A DNA stretch of 64,000 nucleotides. It comes from Bacteroidota bacterium. GTDB lineage: Bacteria; Bacteroidota; Ignavibacteria; Kapaibacteriales; UBA2268. This document shows, one piece after another, positions 8,560-19,632 of the stretch. The stretch lies in contig JAJXYC010000013.1 in NCBI GenBank assembly GCA_021780815.1, forward strand, positions 186,001-250,000. The letters are read 5' to 3'. The position numbers were made by a program, and so were the translations under genes. The first letter of the stretch is position 1. Each line of letters opens with the position of its first letter. The notes under the pieces are model-generated. The model did not search any database, was not told the DNA's origin, and saw only the letters and a list, made by a program, of their open reading frames with translations.

Positions 8560-10854
8560 CTAATTATTTTTTTGATGAACATAAACTTGAACAGTACGAC
8601 AATAAAAGCGTCCTTCGGGAGTAGAATTATCATATATTAGTTCATCTTCTCCTTTACCTATAAAATCAATATTCTTTGCTTTTAATTTATTTGCAGTAGA
8701 TTTTGCCCTCATTTCAGATAAAGTTTTATTATGCTTTGTATCGCCAATTCTATCTGTATAACCAATTACTTGCACATTTGCATCTTCATTTAAGTCTGAG
8801 TTAATGTAATCTGTAATTTTTGAATTTATTTTGCCTAATTCATAAGAATTAAAATCAAATAAAATTAAATTATATAGATTAATGCTTGAATCAATTCTTG
8901 CTACTTCAACTGGAATTTGTTGTATTGGAGTAATTTCTACATCTTCATTATTTGCTACTTTTAAATAAGTATCAATATGGTTAGGCAAATTTCTAACGAA
9001 ATTGGTATCTTTATCTAAATTAATTGCTAAATCTTTTGTTATATTGTGATTTCCTTCAATTTTATTTATTAAACCTTTGTCTGAAGAAATATTTACTTCC
9101 CAGTTTTTAATTTCTGTTGGAGATTGTACATCACTTTTTACAACAAAATTAGATGGCTTAATTAAACGGAGTGTATCGTCAATAATTATCGGTACAATAA
9201 TTTCAAAATCGTTCGATGTAATTTCAACTCGTCTATTTTCAGCAATTCCATCAATATCTTTTGGATTGGAAAATTTTTCAGGTAAATTTCTTGCTAAAGT
9301 GCTGATTCTTTGTGGAGCAATATTCCAAATATCTATTAAATATTTTTTTACTATTTCTGCCCGTGCTTGTGATAATTTCTTGTTGTTTTTTTCAGATACT
9401 TGATTGCTGTTACAGCCAATTAACGTGATTGAAGCGTTTGGATAATCCTGCATCCTTTTCCCGACGATGTTTAAAATTTGATAATAAGTTTCTAATGAAT
9501 TTTTGCCAAGAAGTTGTTTGAATGAAAATTCATTTGCTTTTGTATTTGTTATTTGACTATATTTTAAAGGAATTGTAGATTTATTCTCATCGAAAAATAT
9601 ATAAGGTAAAAATGCTCTAATTTGTTTTGAATGGTAAATTTCAATTTTAAATGTATCTATTTTTTTGCCTGCTATATTTGTAATTTGAAATTCGGCTTTA
9701 ATTGGTATATGCTGTTTAGAAATAGGATTTGTATTAAAATGATATTCATTAATTTTAAATTGTGCAATTTCTCTTGGTGGCGGTGGAAGTAATTTAGGAA
9801 TTTCAATAGATTGATTTATTTTTACTTTTTCACCTGTATCGAAAAATGTAAAAGCAAATCCACCAGTAACCATTGGTTGTGAAGCCCAAGTGCCATCTAT
9901 GTGGAATTCTACAAAACCTAATTTGTAAGACAGCCCTATTAAAAACGCAAGATTGGTATAAGTATTCATAGAAATAATTAATGGGTCTCCATTTCGAACT
10001 TCTTCATAAGGATTGTTTACAAACTCATCGGTTGTACTTATTTTCCTTGTTGCTGTTATATTTCCATTGATATTTTCATACAATAGTCCAGAATAAAACC
10101 ATAAATTATCAGCAATTGCTCCTGAAAAATTTAAGCCCGTAGCATAAGATTGGATATTAATGCCAGTATTTCGTACAATTGAACTATAATTTAAATTTAG
10201 ACCAAGTGAATATGAAGAATTTCTATCAAAAATATTAATAAAATTAGAAAGATTTTGATTAACTCCAATAGTATAATAAGTTAAAGGAGAATTTAATACT
10301 GATGCAGTGAAAAAACTAAATTTTATTTGTGTTCGTGTTGGAATGCCTAAAAATAATTTTATTGTAGGTAATCCACTCATCAAATTAATATTGTTGCCTT
10401 CGGCATAAGCAACCGACTTATAAAATGAATCAGGTGGGAATGAGTTTTGTGGTGCGGCAAAAATAGGAGTAGAAATTCCTCCATAAATTGTTGGCTCGAG
10501 TGCTTGTCCTTTTGAATTTAAAGTTATCTTTCCACCTTTACTTAATGCAGTTAGCACAATATTTGTATTCCCAAATTTTTTTGGCAATTCAGCATTAAAG
10601 TTTTTTTGATATTCGGGTATATACATCTCACTTGCCGCTATATCTAATCCAAAACTCCAGCCATTATTATAATCAGCCCTTGTGTAAAGAGATGAATTTA
10701 AACTTTGATTTATTGAAGTTATTAATGGTTTTAAATATCCCGAAATATTTGTAGAAGTAAAAAGTCCAAATTCACGACTGATTTCAAGGTCATTTTGTGA
10801 ATATGAATAAAAGTGAATTAATATAAAAAAAATAAAAGTAAACGATTTTTTCAT
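8560..10854 (-). CDS. Outer-membrane protein with two OmpA-like peptidoglycan-binding domains
   Basis: A 764-residue protein with a cleavable signal peptide (MKKSFTFIFFILIHFYSYSQ). Residues about 25-350 read as a beta-barrel or beta-rich domain. An OmpA-like segment follows at roughly 410-550 (YIFFDENKSTIPL ... GCNSNQVSEKNNKKLSQARAE ... ENRRVEI). A second lies at the C-terminus (LILFDFNSYELGKINSK ... VIGYTDRIGDTKHNKTLSEMRA ... EGRFYCRTVQV). OmpA-like domains bind diaminopimelate peptidoglycan and tether the outer membrane. Two copies in one chain, the first degenerate, are less common. It is followed by a lipoprotein gene 7 bp downstream. Confidence 0.85.
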   Translation of the reverse strand: MKKSFTFIFFILIHFYSYSQNDLEISREFGLFTSTNISGYLKPLITSINQSLNSSLYTRADYNNGWSFGLDIAASEMYIPEYQKNFNAELPKKFGNTNIVLTALSKGGKITLNSKGQALEPTIYGGISTPIFAAPQNSFPPDSFYKSVAYAEGNNINLMSGLPTIKLFLGIPTRTQIKFSFFTASVLNSPLTYYTIGVNQNLSNFINIFDRNSSYSLGLNLNYSSIVRNTGINIQSYATGLNFSGAIADNLWFYSGLLYENINGNITATRKISTTDEFVNNPYEEVRNGDPLIISMNTYTNLAFLIGLSYKLGFVEFHIDGTWASQPMVTGGFAFTFFDTGEKVKINQSIEIPKLLPPPPREIAQFKINEYHFNTNPISKQHIPIKAEFQITNIAGKKIDTFKIEIYHSKQIRAFLPYIFFDENKSTIPLKYSQITNTKANEFSFKQLLGKNSLETYYQILNIVGKRMQDYPNASITLIGCNSNQVSEKNNKKLSQARAEIVKKYLIDIWNIAPQRISTLARNLPEKFSNPKDIDGIAENRRVEITSNDFEIIVPIIIDDTLRLIKPSNFVVKSDVQSPTEIKNWEVNISSDKGLINKIEGNHNITKDLAINLDKDTNFVRNLPNHIDTYLKVANNEDVEITPIQQIPVEVARIDSSINLYNLILFDFNSYELGKINSKITDYINSDLNEDANVQVIGYTDRIGDTKHNKTLSEMRAKSTANKLKAKNIDFIGKGEDELIYDNSTPEGRFYCRTVQVYVHQKNN

Positions 10855-10967
10855 TTGCTAAAAAAATTTTTTATAATTTAATAAAAAAAATAATATTAAT
10901 AGAAAAATTAGATTTTTTTGTTAATATTAAAATATTAGAAATTGGTAAACAAAGTGTGGAAAACAGA

Positions 10968-11002
10968 AAACCCCAGATATTGTAATCAATATACTGGGGT
11001 TT
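10968..11002 (-). terminator. Terminator of groEL
   Basis: A hairpin with AAACCCCAG / CTGGGGTTT arms. Read on the minus strand it lies about 60 nt past the groEL stop and is followed by a T-rich run, as expected of an intrinsic terminator. Confidence 0.85.
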
Positions 11003-11061
11003 ATTAATGGATTCCTGTGTATTAAGTAATAATTTCAGGGAATTGCTTAATACAAAAATTA

Positions 11062-13020
<1,959 letters not shown>

Positions 13021-14007
13021 ATGCCATTATTAAAAATCCAAAAAGCGGCAAGAATCGCTTTAAAAGATTATATGGGTTTAGATGAAGGTGAAACATTACT
13101 TGTTTTATCTGATGAAAAACTGCGTGAAATCGGGCTTTCAATTTATGAAGCTGGTTTATTGATTGCTAAAGAAGCATTTTATGTGGAAATACGAGAACGA
13201 GATATTAGTGGTCAAGAGCCACCTGAGCAAATTGCAGAATTAATGAAATCTGTTGATGTTGTTTTGGCTGTTACTACTCAATCGCTTACACATACGAATG
13301 CTCGTATAGAAGCTTCTAAATTAGGGGTAAGAGTTGGTACTATGCCTAATATTACTTCTGACACGATGATAAGGTGTTTAAATCCTCTTGCATATAAAGT
13401 TGTTAATATTACCAGGCGAGTTTTTGATTCGTTTACGAATATCAAAACAATCAAAGTTACAAGCAAACGTGGTACTGATATTACTTTTAGTGTTGAGGGA
13501 AGACAGCCTGTTCAAAGTACTGGAATTTTAAAGAACATTGGGGAAAGTGGTAATATTCCTTCTGGTGAGGTTTATATTGCTCCTATTGAAAATTCTGCAA
13601 ATGGTGTAATAGCTTTTGACGCTTCTATTGCAGGTATTGGTATCCTTGGTAACCCTGTTTATGTAGAAATTCAAAATGGTCTTGTTACAAAAATTTCCGG
13701 AAAAGGCGGTGAATCTCGTTTACTTGGACGTTTAATTAATCGTTATGAAAATGCAAGTAAAATACTTGCTGAATTTGGAATTGGGACTAATCCTTTTGCA
13801 AAAATTAGTGGTGAAATTTTAGAAGATGAAAAAGTACTTGGCACTGTTCATTTTGCTTTTGGAAACAATGTTTCCTTTGGTGGTACTAATAATGTTCCTC
13901 TTCACATAGATGGACTTGTTACTAAACCAAATGTTTATTTTGATGATAAGAAAGTTTTGGAAGATGGCAAATTACTGATTATTCCAGAAAGCGAAATGCA
14001 AGATTAG
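13021..14007 (+). CDS. Aminopeptidase, M29-like metallopeptidase
   Basis: A 328-residue cytoplasmic protein that matches the leucyl-aminopeptidase/M29 family in its C-terminal half. NIPSGEVYIAPIE and ILAEFGIGTNP supply candidate metal-binding Glu residues, and GTVHFAFGNN plus LHIDGL supply His/His-Asp ligands. Classical M29 enzymes are about 400 residues, so this is the shorter variant common in archaea and some bacteria. It should remove N-terminal residues from peptides using a two-metal centre. AGG precedes the ATG. It is a single-gene unit ended by hairpins at 14040-14068. Confidence 0.85.
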   Translation: MPLLKIQKAARIALKDYMGLDEGETLLVLSDEKLREIGLSIYEAGLLIAKEAFYVEIRERDISGQEPPEQIAELMKSVDVVLAVTTQSLTHTNARIEASKLGVRVGTMPNITSDTMIRCLNPLAYKVVNITRRVFDSFTNIKTIKVTSKRGTDITFSVEGRQPVQSTGILKNIGESGNIPSGEVYIAPIENSANGVIAFDASIAGIGILGNPVYVEIQNGLVTKISGKGGESRLLGRLINRYENASKILAEFGIGTNPFAKISGEILEDEKVLGTVHFAFGNNVSFGGTNNVPLHIDGLVTKPNVYFDDKKVLEDGKLLIIPESEMQD

Positions 14008-14039
14008 GTCTTTTCCCATCTGAAATACTATGTATATGA

Positions 14040-14068
14040 AATAAGCTATCCTGCAAAGATAGCTTATT
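14040..14068 (+). terminator. Hairpin terminator after the aminopeptidase
   Basis: An 11-bp perfect stem AATAAGCTATC / GATAGCTTATT with a 7-nt loop, 33 nt past the stop and followed by an AT-rich stretch. Confidence 0.7.
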
Positions 14069-14103
14069 CTATTTATATTATTTATATATAAGAAAAACAT
14101 TAA

Positions 14104-14126
14104 ATCCTAAAAGATTATTTTAGGAT
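14104..14126 (+). terminator. Second hairpin ahead of the carotenoid genes
   Basis: A 9-bp perfect stem ATCCTAAAA / TTTTAGGAT with a 5-nt loop followed by GTTTCTC. It could be a backup terminator or an operator just upstream of the lycopene cyclase promoter. Confidence 0.45.
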
Positions 14127-14161
14127 GTTTCTCAATTAATATTGTATGCAATTCGTTTAAA

Positions 14162-14169
14162 TAACTTTG
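14162..14169 (+). promoter_or_regulatory. Candidate -7 element (TAACTTTG) for the carotenoid genes
   Basis: Exact TAnnTTTG match with a TTG 17 nt upstream as a possible -33 element. It contains the TTG at 14167 that could be misread as a start codon; transcription would begin after it, which supports the ATG at 14203 as the true start. Confidence 0.5.
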
Positions 14170-14202
14170 GTAACAAAAAAATATAAAGGATTCGAGGCAA
14201 GA

Positions 14203-14877
14203 ATGTTTGCATATTTAACTTTTGATTTAATTATTCTTATTATTGCATTGCTGTTTTCATTTAATAGGAAAATTAAGTGTTACGAGAACTTTTTTGCTTA
14301 CTTATTTTCTGTGGCGATTGTAAGCACATCTTATTTAATATGGGAAATTTTGTCTGTAAATCGTGGTGATTTGTCATTTTCTGCAGCTCAAACAACCAAA
14401 TTTTACATTTTTAAATTGCCAATTGAAGAATTACTATTTTTCCTTATTATGCCTTATTTGGTAATTTTAATTTATGAAGCAACCAATTCTTACAGGCAAG
14501 AAAAAACAATTAATTTCACGAAAAACCACAGTTTCTTAGTTGCTATTGCTGTTTTCCTACTTGCTTTTATTTTTGTAAAACATAATTTTATTTTTGTAAA
14601 TCTTTTACTTGTTTCATTAGTTTTTTATTTAAATACAATTTTTAAATATCAAATACTAAATAAATCAAATATCTGGGTTACAAGTTCTATTATTTTTATA
14701 CCATTGATTATATTCTTTTATTTAAAAGTTTCATCGCAGATGATTTTTATTAGTCCGATGACAGTGATAGGATTGAAATTCATTAAAATACCTATTGAGT
14801 ATTTCTTTTATTCATTTTCAATGGTTAGCTTGTGGATAATTTTTTATGAAATTGGGAAAAATTTAGAACAAAAATAA
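14203..14877 (+). CDS. Lycopene cyclase domain protein (fused CrtYc/CrtYd type)
   Basis: A 224-residue polytopic membrane protein. The motif LPIEELLFFLIMPYLVILIYE at about residues 75-95 is the signature of the heterodimeric/fused lycopene cyclase family (CrtYc, CrtYd, CarR). A second, weaker copy (IPIEYFFYSFSMVSLWIIFYE) lies near the C-terminus, so the protein is an internal duplication equal to a Yc-Yd fusion. These enzymes close beta-ionone rings on lycopene in the membrane. The start at 14203 has GAGG 6 nt upstream; the frame is open back to a TTG at 14167. A carotenoid gene of another family follows 47 bp downstream. Confidence 0.82.
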   Translation: MFAYLTFDLIILIIALLFSFNRKIKCYENFFAYLFSVAIVSTSYLIWEILSVNRGDLSFSAAQTTKFYIFKLPIEELLFFLIMPYLVILIYEATNSYRQEKTINFTKNHSFLVAIAVFLLAFIFVKHNFIFVNLLLVSLVFYLNTIFKYQILNKSNIWVTSSIIFIPLIIFFYLKVSSQMIFISPMTVIGLKFIKIPIEYFFYSFSMVSLWIIFYEIGKNLEQK

Positions 14878-14924
14878 AATTGTAAGACAAATATAAATGT
14901 TATAAAGTTAATTAGCTATTAAAA

Positions 14925-15602
14925 ATGAATATAGAAAAATTTAAAGATTTAATTAAAAATGACCAAATAATTAATGGGATTATTATTATTACTTTTTTGG
15001 GTCTAACGGTTTTATATTTTTTTAAAATAAAAACAAGCGTAGAATATTTAATATTATTATGGACTGCTTTACTATTTTTGATAAGTATAGTATTTTTTAA
15101 TAACTATATATATTTACAAACGAGCAAAAAAGTCTTCATATATACTTTTAGTATTACTTTTCTACTGATTTTCTTCATAGAAGCAATAGGAATAAAAGCA
15201 GGTATGATATTTAGTCCTAATATACTGAGATTTGAAATAATTGCTATGTTAATTATTTCTTTAAATTGGTCTTTGATTATATTCGGTGCTTATTATTTAT
15301 CTCAAAAGATTATACGTCAAAAATGGATAAAAATAATACTTTCTGCTATTATAATTACTTTCTTTGATTTTGTCTTTGAACCTGTTGCGAGTAAATTGCA
15401 TTTTGGACATTGGTATAATCAAAGTGGGATTATCTTGAATAATATTCCACTACAAATTTATATTGCTTGGTTTGTAATAGGGATAGTTATAAGTTCAATT
15501 TTAAATAGACAAAAAATAACTTTAAATTCTGGAACAATACTTTACTATTTGTTTAGCCAATTGTTTTTCTATCAAATTATACAAATTTCTTTATTTAAAT
15601 AA
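14925..15602 (+). CDS. Carotenoid biosynthesis membrane protein, CruF-like (DUF422)
   Basis: A 225-residue protein with about seven membrane segments. EAIGIKAGMIF in the middle and DFVFEPVASKLHFGHWY with IPLQIYIAWF near the end match the pattern of the CruF/bisanhydrobacterioruberin hydratase family, which hydrates the psi end of acyclic or monocyclic carotenoids. Together with the neighbouring lycopene cyclase it implies a monocyclic hydroxylated carotenoid with one beta ring and one hydrated end, a product type known in this wider group. No phytoene synthase or desaturase is in the window, so the rest of the pathway is elsewhere. Confidence 0.75.
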   Translation: MNIEKFKDLIKNDQIINGIIIITFLGLTVLYFFKIKTSVEYLILLWTALLFLISIVFFNNYIYLQTSKKVFIYTFSITFLLIFFIEAIGIKAGMIFSPNILRFEIIAMLIISLNWSLIIFGAYYLSQKIIRQKWIKIILSAIIITFFDFVFEPVASKLHFGHWYNQSGIILNNIPLQIYIAWFVIGIVISSILNRQKITLNSGTILYYLFSQLFFYQIIQISLFK

Positions 15603-15610
15603 AGAAATTT
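15583..15610. terminator. Perfect 28-bp palindrome across both convergent stop regions
   Basis: AAATTTCTTTATTT followed directly by its reverse complement. It spans the end of the CruF-like gene (+, stop 15600-15602) and touches the stop of the secreted protein (-, stop 15609-15611). Probably a compact bidirectional terminator. Confidence 0.6.
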
Positions 15611-18600
15611 ATCTTAAAATTATAATTTTTTGTACAAAAACACTCGTAGCAGTTTTAATTTCAATTAAATATACACCACTTTGTAAGTTACTAATATCTA
15701 ATTGTGTCTTATATTCACCTTGTCGCACGTTAGTAAAGGTTTGGCTTTTCATAATCTCGCCAGTTGTTGAAATAATATTAATTGAAACATTGCCATCAGC
15801 AATTGTTTGAAATTTAATATCTACTTGGTCATTGGTATTATGTATAATTGGAATTTGACTTGTTTGGTCGAAATATATTGTTCTATTTTCTAATTCACAT
15901 TGTTTTGGGACATTAATTATTGTTGAATCGTTTTCTACGCTTATTTTTGATTTTGTAACAAAAATAACGCTATCAAGAGTAATTTTTCCTTTTTCTGAAT
16001 TTGATTGTAAAAGCAAAACTTGTAAATTTAAATTTAACCAATTATTATTATTTGGAGGGGTGTTTCCTTTTAAATCATATATTAGTATGGAATTATTGAT
16101 ATTATTCTCAGATAAAACGACCGAACTATTGTTTATCCAACTATTTTGATTTAATGGAGTTGCATTCTTGGGATAAAGCAAAACCCCATCATAGCTAAAA
16201 TAGTAAGCAATTTCTCCAATATTCGCATCTGCTAAATTAAAATTAGGAGTGAATGTAATAGGTACATTAACGGTTTGACCGATTTTTCCTGTTATTTCTT
16301 GCGGCATATCAGTTTGAATTTTTCCAATCAAAACATTATTAGCAGTAGCGGCAGATAATTTAATGCTAAATACTTCATCGCATGGTTCAATAAGCAAATT
16401 TAATGTTCCACTTGAAAATGTATCAGGATTATCTGATTTAAAATTAATAGTTATCTGCTGAGTTTCATTTGGTTTTAAAGTAATTGGTGAAATCAAATCA
16501 GAAGAGATTTGGAATTCATTTGATGAAGATGAAATATTAACAGAAATCTCAAAAGGTGCAGTATTGGTAATTGTAACAGTTCTTGAATTAAGAACCGATT
16601 GTTGAACAAATCCAAAATCTAACAAACTATCGGGATTCATAGTAATATTTGGTACAACACCTTGTGCAGAAATATTATACACTAGAACGTAATCGCAAGG
16701 GTCAAAAGTTAAAGTAATTTTTCCTTGCATTTGTCCAGGTTGTGTGCCTTGATATTTAAAAGTAATGTTTTGGGTAGAATTAATTATGTCTCCTGGATTT
16801 AAATCCAAAGCAAAAGGACCTTGTATTTGAATATCTTTAACTTTTACTGCACCACCAGAAACATTTATTGTTGCTTTTTGGATTGATTCGTGGTTTGAAT
16901 TAGAACAAGCTGGAACAACCCCAAAATCAATGTTTGAATTATTTGTTGTTATGCTAATATTACTTTTTGTAGCTGAAATTGAAATTTGGTCTTGAGTGGT
17001 ACAAGGTTCGTACTCCAAAACATCATTTAGATTAATATTCTGGTTAGAAATAACTCTGACTGTAATTGTCTTCTTTTCTTGTGGATTAAAAGAAATCGGA
17101 AGAGGTTCTAAAATAGACACTTGCGAACTATTAACAAAGTTCTTTGTTATTGAAATTGGTATTTTTGTGTTATTAGTAATATCTAAAGTTTGGTATGCTG
17201 TATCAGAACAAGTAGCAATTGAGCAAGCAAGAGTCGGCGAAAAATCTAATTTAGGTCTTACTATTTCTAATGTCCAAGGAATTAATATAGTATCTTGTTT
17301 TGGATTTTTTTCTAAACTTTCATAAGGTATAGAAAGTATTCCGCTGTAAATTCCTTCATTTGTTTGAGTGATATTTATATTAAATTGCAAAGTAGCATTA
17401 GTATCTAATGTTTTTGGGAAAAGCGAGTTATCAAAAGAAACTTGAGTATCCACAATCGGAGAATGGAGAATCAAAGGGAGTGTTCCTACTGATTTCACCG
17501 TAATTTGTTCGGAAATACCACTAATAGCATTACAAGTAGTTATAGTTCCGAAATCTAATGTATCAGGTATAGACAATAATTGTGCAGTACCGGGAACTTT
17601 TTTTACTCCTTGTAAATTCAGACGATAAGTTTGAGAACAAATAATATTTAAATATAATTTTGAAATATCTGTTCCCGGTGTAGTTCTCGTATATCTGATT
17701 TGAATAGATTGAGAGCCGTTTTTAGGAATTATTATTGGGAAAGTAGTATTTTCAAAAGTAAAAGCCTTCGGAATTTGGAAATTGCTTTCTAACAAAGTAA
17801 CATCAGCATTTGATAAGTTTTGAATCGTAATTGTTTGGACAGGGGAGTCATCAGCATCAAAGACCGCTGTAGATGGGTTGAAAACTAAATTTAAATTAAA
17901 ATAATCAATAAAGACTTTTGGAGTAGTGTCTGCACAAATTCCATTTTTAACAACGCCGAAATAAGAGCCTTTTTGAACAGCAATTGTTTCAACTTTATTC
18001 AATTCTTCATTTTTCAATTTTCCATCAAAATACCATTCCCGGGTATTTGCTCCTTCTAAATGCAATCTTGGATAGTCAAAAGAAGGGTCGGCATCTTTAC
18101 ATACGAAAATTGTTGTATCTTTTGTGACTGGTATATATTGTTGATTAGAAATAATATATAGAAATGCTTGCGGGGAAGGTAAAATTTGAATATCAACTAT
18201 ATCAGATTGAACTTGACATAAAGAAGTTAAATTTGTGGCTGTAACATAATATTGTCCAGAAGCATTCACTTTTAATTTACTACCTGTTGCGTTGGGAATT
18301 GCTAATCCATCTTTATACCATTGGAAAGTAATATCAGATGTATAATTTCCGTTGACTTGGATAAAAACATCTTCACCTTCGCAAAATGTATTTCTATTGT
18401 CAAGAGTAGAAATAATAGGTTTATCTGGACTTAATTTTGTAACTGTTGGTGTTTCAGCAAAGTTATTTTCATTGTAGCTACGACCACGAGCATTTTCTGG
18501 CTGAAAATCTTTCTTTTGGTTATCAGCATTATATCTAAAAGCATAAACTCTATAAAAATAGTCTTGTCCGCATTCTGCATTAGAGAAATCATCATCTGTA

Positions 18601-19550
18601 AATTCTTTTTGATTTAAATTGTAAACTGTTCCAACAACAGATCCTGAACCAATAAAATCACCAGTATTGTAAATTTTTCCATCAATAGGAGGTGTTGCTA
18701 AATTTCTTTGATTGTTTGGTATTCGGATAATAATATAGCCTTCGTCAGAATTCATAGTTGGAGCGGCTGGATTCCACGTAATTTTTACTTTGTTTGCAAT
18801 AACAGAGGCGGAGGTATTGACGCTTGAATTTATCCAGTCGGGCTGTCTTAATGAACGCCAAAACAAATGGTTTGTATTTGTTGAACCAACGTTAGCATTC
18901 GGGAAACCTTTTGAATAAGAATTATTTGCAACTGTATATTGTTTTGAAGCATCGAACCCCATTTCATAATCACTTATTGAAGCACCTGGATAAACACGTA
19001 AACTATTACCGTTTGAAAGCGAGCCATTGTACATTATTTTTGCTCCATTGATACTCATAAAGTCATTATATGGCTTTGAACCAACGCTGGCAGTATGTCC
19101 TAATGTATGCACATTATTTCCTGAAGCATCTAAAAGCTGGACCATATCATTAGTTTGGTTAATACTTAATGAGCCGTCAGCATCCCAAGTTGGAGATGTA
19201 TTGAAGTAATTAGGATCGTTTGCGGCGACTTCAATATAACCATCAGAAGGGTCAACATCTAATACGGTTCCTGTGGAACGGTGCATAATGACTATAATTG
19301 TGCCTTTTTGAAGATTTGACCATAAAGGTATTGATTTAAACACTGCGGCAGGTCGCCAAGAATTTGTATCAGAATTATCTCTAATAGAATAATTTGATAA
19401 ATTTACATTGTTTTCTAATATTAAAATTTCTGTCCATTCTCCATCAGGAGTACCTGATTGATTCATATATTCACTAATAACGGCAACTTGTGAATATGTA
19501 GAATAAAAACAAAATAAGATAATTATATTAAGTAAAATAAATTTTTTCAT
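15609..19550 (-). CDS. Giant secreted protein: lamin-tail domain, Ig-like repeats, T9SS sorting tail
   Basis: A 1313-residue exported protein starting with a signal peptide that ends STYSQ. Residues about 20-190 form a lamin-tail-like domain (ISEYMNQSGTPDGEWTEILIL). A fibronectin-like region follows, then an Ig/PKD-like domain (FCEGEDVFIQVNGN ... FQWYKDGLAIPNATG). Several ASH-type beta repeats come next, each opening with a DFG phrase (DFGTITTCNAISG, DFGVVPACSN, DFGFVQQSVLNS). The end is a T9SS type A tail (VSINIISTTGEIMKSQ ... LQSGVYLIEIKTATS ... KIIILR). Likely a cell-surface adhesin or structural protein. A -7-like element lies at 19593-19600 and there is no Shine-Dalgarno. Confidence 0.85.
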   Translation of the reverse strand: MKKFILLNIIILFCFYSTYSQVAVISEYMNQSGTPDGEWTEILILENNVNLSNYSIRDNSDTNSWRPAAVFKSIPLWSNLQKGTIIVIMHRSTGTVLDVDPSDGYIEVAANDPNYFNTSPTWDADGSLSINQTNDMVQLLDASGNNVHTLGHTASVGSKPYNDFMSINGAKIMYNGSLSNGNSLRVYPGASISDYEMGFDASKQYTVANNSYSKGFPNANVGSTNTNHLFWRSLRQPDWINSSVNTSASVIANKVKITWNPAAPTMNSDEGYIIIRIPNNQRNLATPPIDGKIYNTGDFIGSGSVVGTVYNLNQKEFTDDDFSNAECGQDYFYRVYAFRYNADNQKKDFQPENARGRSYNENNFAETPTVTKLSPDKPIISTLDNRNTFCEGEDVFIQVNGNYTSDITFQWYKDGLAIPNATGSKLKVNASGQYYVTATNLTSLCQVQSDIVDIQILPSPQAFLYIISNQQYIPVTKDTTIFVCKDADPSFDYPRLHLEGANTREWYFDGKLKNEELNKVETIAVQKGSYFGVVKNGICADTTPKVFIDYFNLNLVFNPSTAVFDADDSPVQTITIQNLSNADVTLLESNFQIPKAFTFENTTFPIIIPKNGSQSIQIRYTRTTPGTDISKLYLNIICSQTYRLNLQGVKKVPGTAQLLSIPDTLDFGTITTCNAISGISEQITVKSVGTLPLILHSPIVDTQVSFDNSLFPKTLDTNATLQFNINITQTNEGIYSGILSIPYESLEKNPKQDTILIPWTLEIVRPKLDFSPTLACSIATCSDTAYQTLDITNNTKIPISITKNFVNSSQVSILEPLPISFNPQEKKTITVRVISNQNINLNDVLEYEPCTTQDQISISATKSNISITTNNSNIDFGVVPACSNSNHESIQKATINVSGGAVKVKDIQIQGPFALDLNPGDIINSTQNITFKYQGTQPGQMQGKITLTFDPCDYVLVYNISAQGVVPNITMNPDSLLDFGFVQQSVLNSRTVTITNTAPFEISVNISSSSNEFQISSDLISPITLKPNETQQITINFKSDNPDTFSSGTLNLLIEPCDEVFSIKLSAATANNVLIGKIQTDMPQEITGKIGQTVNVPITFTPNFNLADANIGEIAYYFSYDGVLLYPKNATPLNQNSWINNSSVVLSENNINNSILIYDLKGNTPPNNNNWLNLNLQVLLLQSNSEKGKITLDSVIFVTKSKISVENDSTIINVPKQCELENRTIYFDQTSQIPIIHNTNDQVDIKFQTIADGNVSINIISTTGEIMKSQTFTNVRQGEYKTQLDISNLQSGVYLIEIKTATSVFVQKIIILR

Positions 19551-19592
19551 ATATTTTGAATTTTAATTTCATTTTTGTTATCTTTAAAAAAG

Positions 19593-19600
19593 CAAATTTA
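19593..19600 (-). promoter_or_regulatory. Candidate -7 element (TAAATTTG) for the giant secreted protein
   Basis: TAnnTTTG match read on the minus strand, about 43 nt before the ATG at 19550. Confidence 0.4.
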
Positions 19601-19632
19601 ATTATTTTAAATTAACAGTAACAAAATTATAA

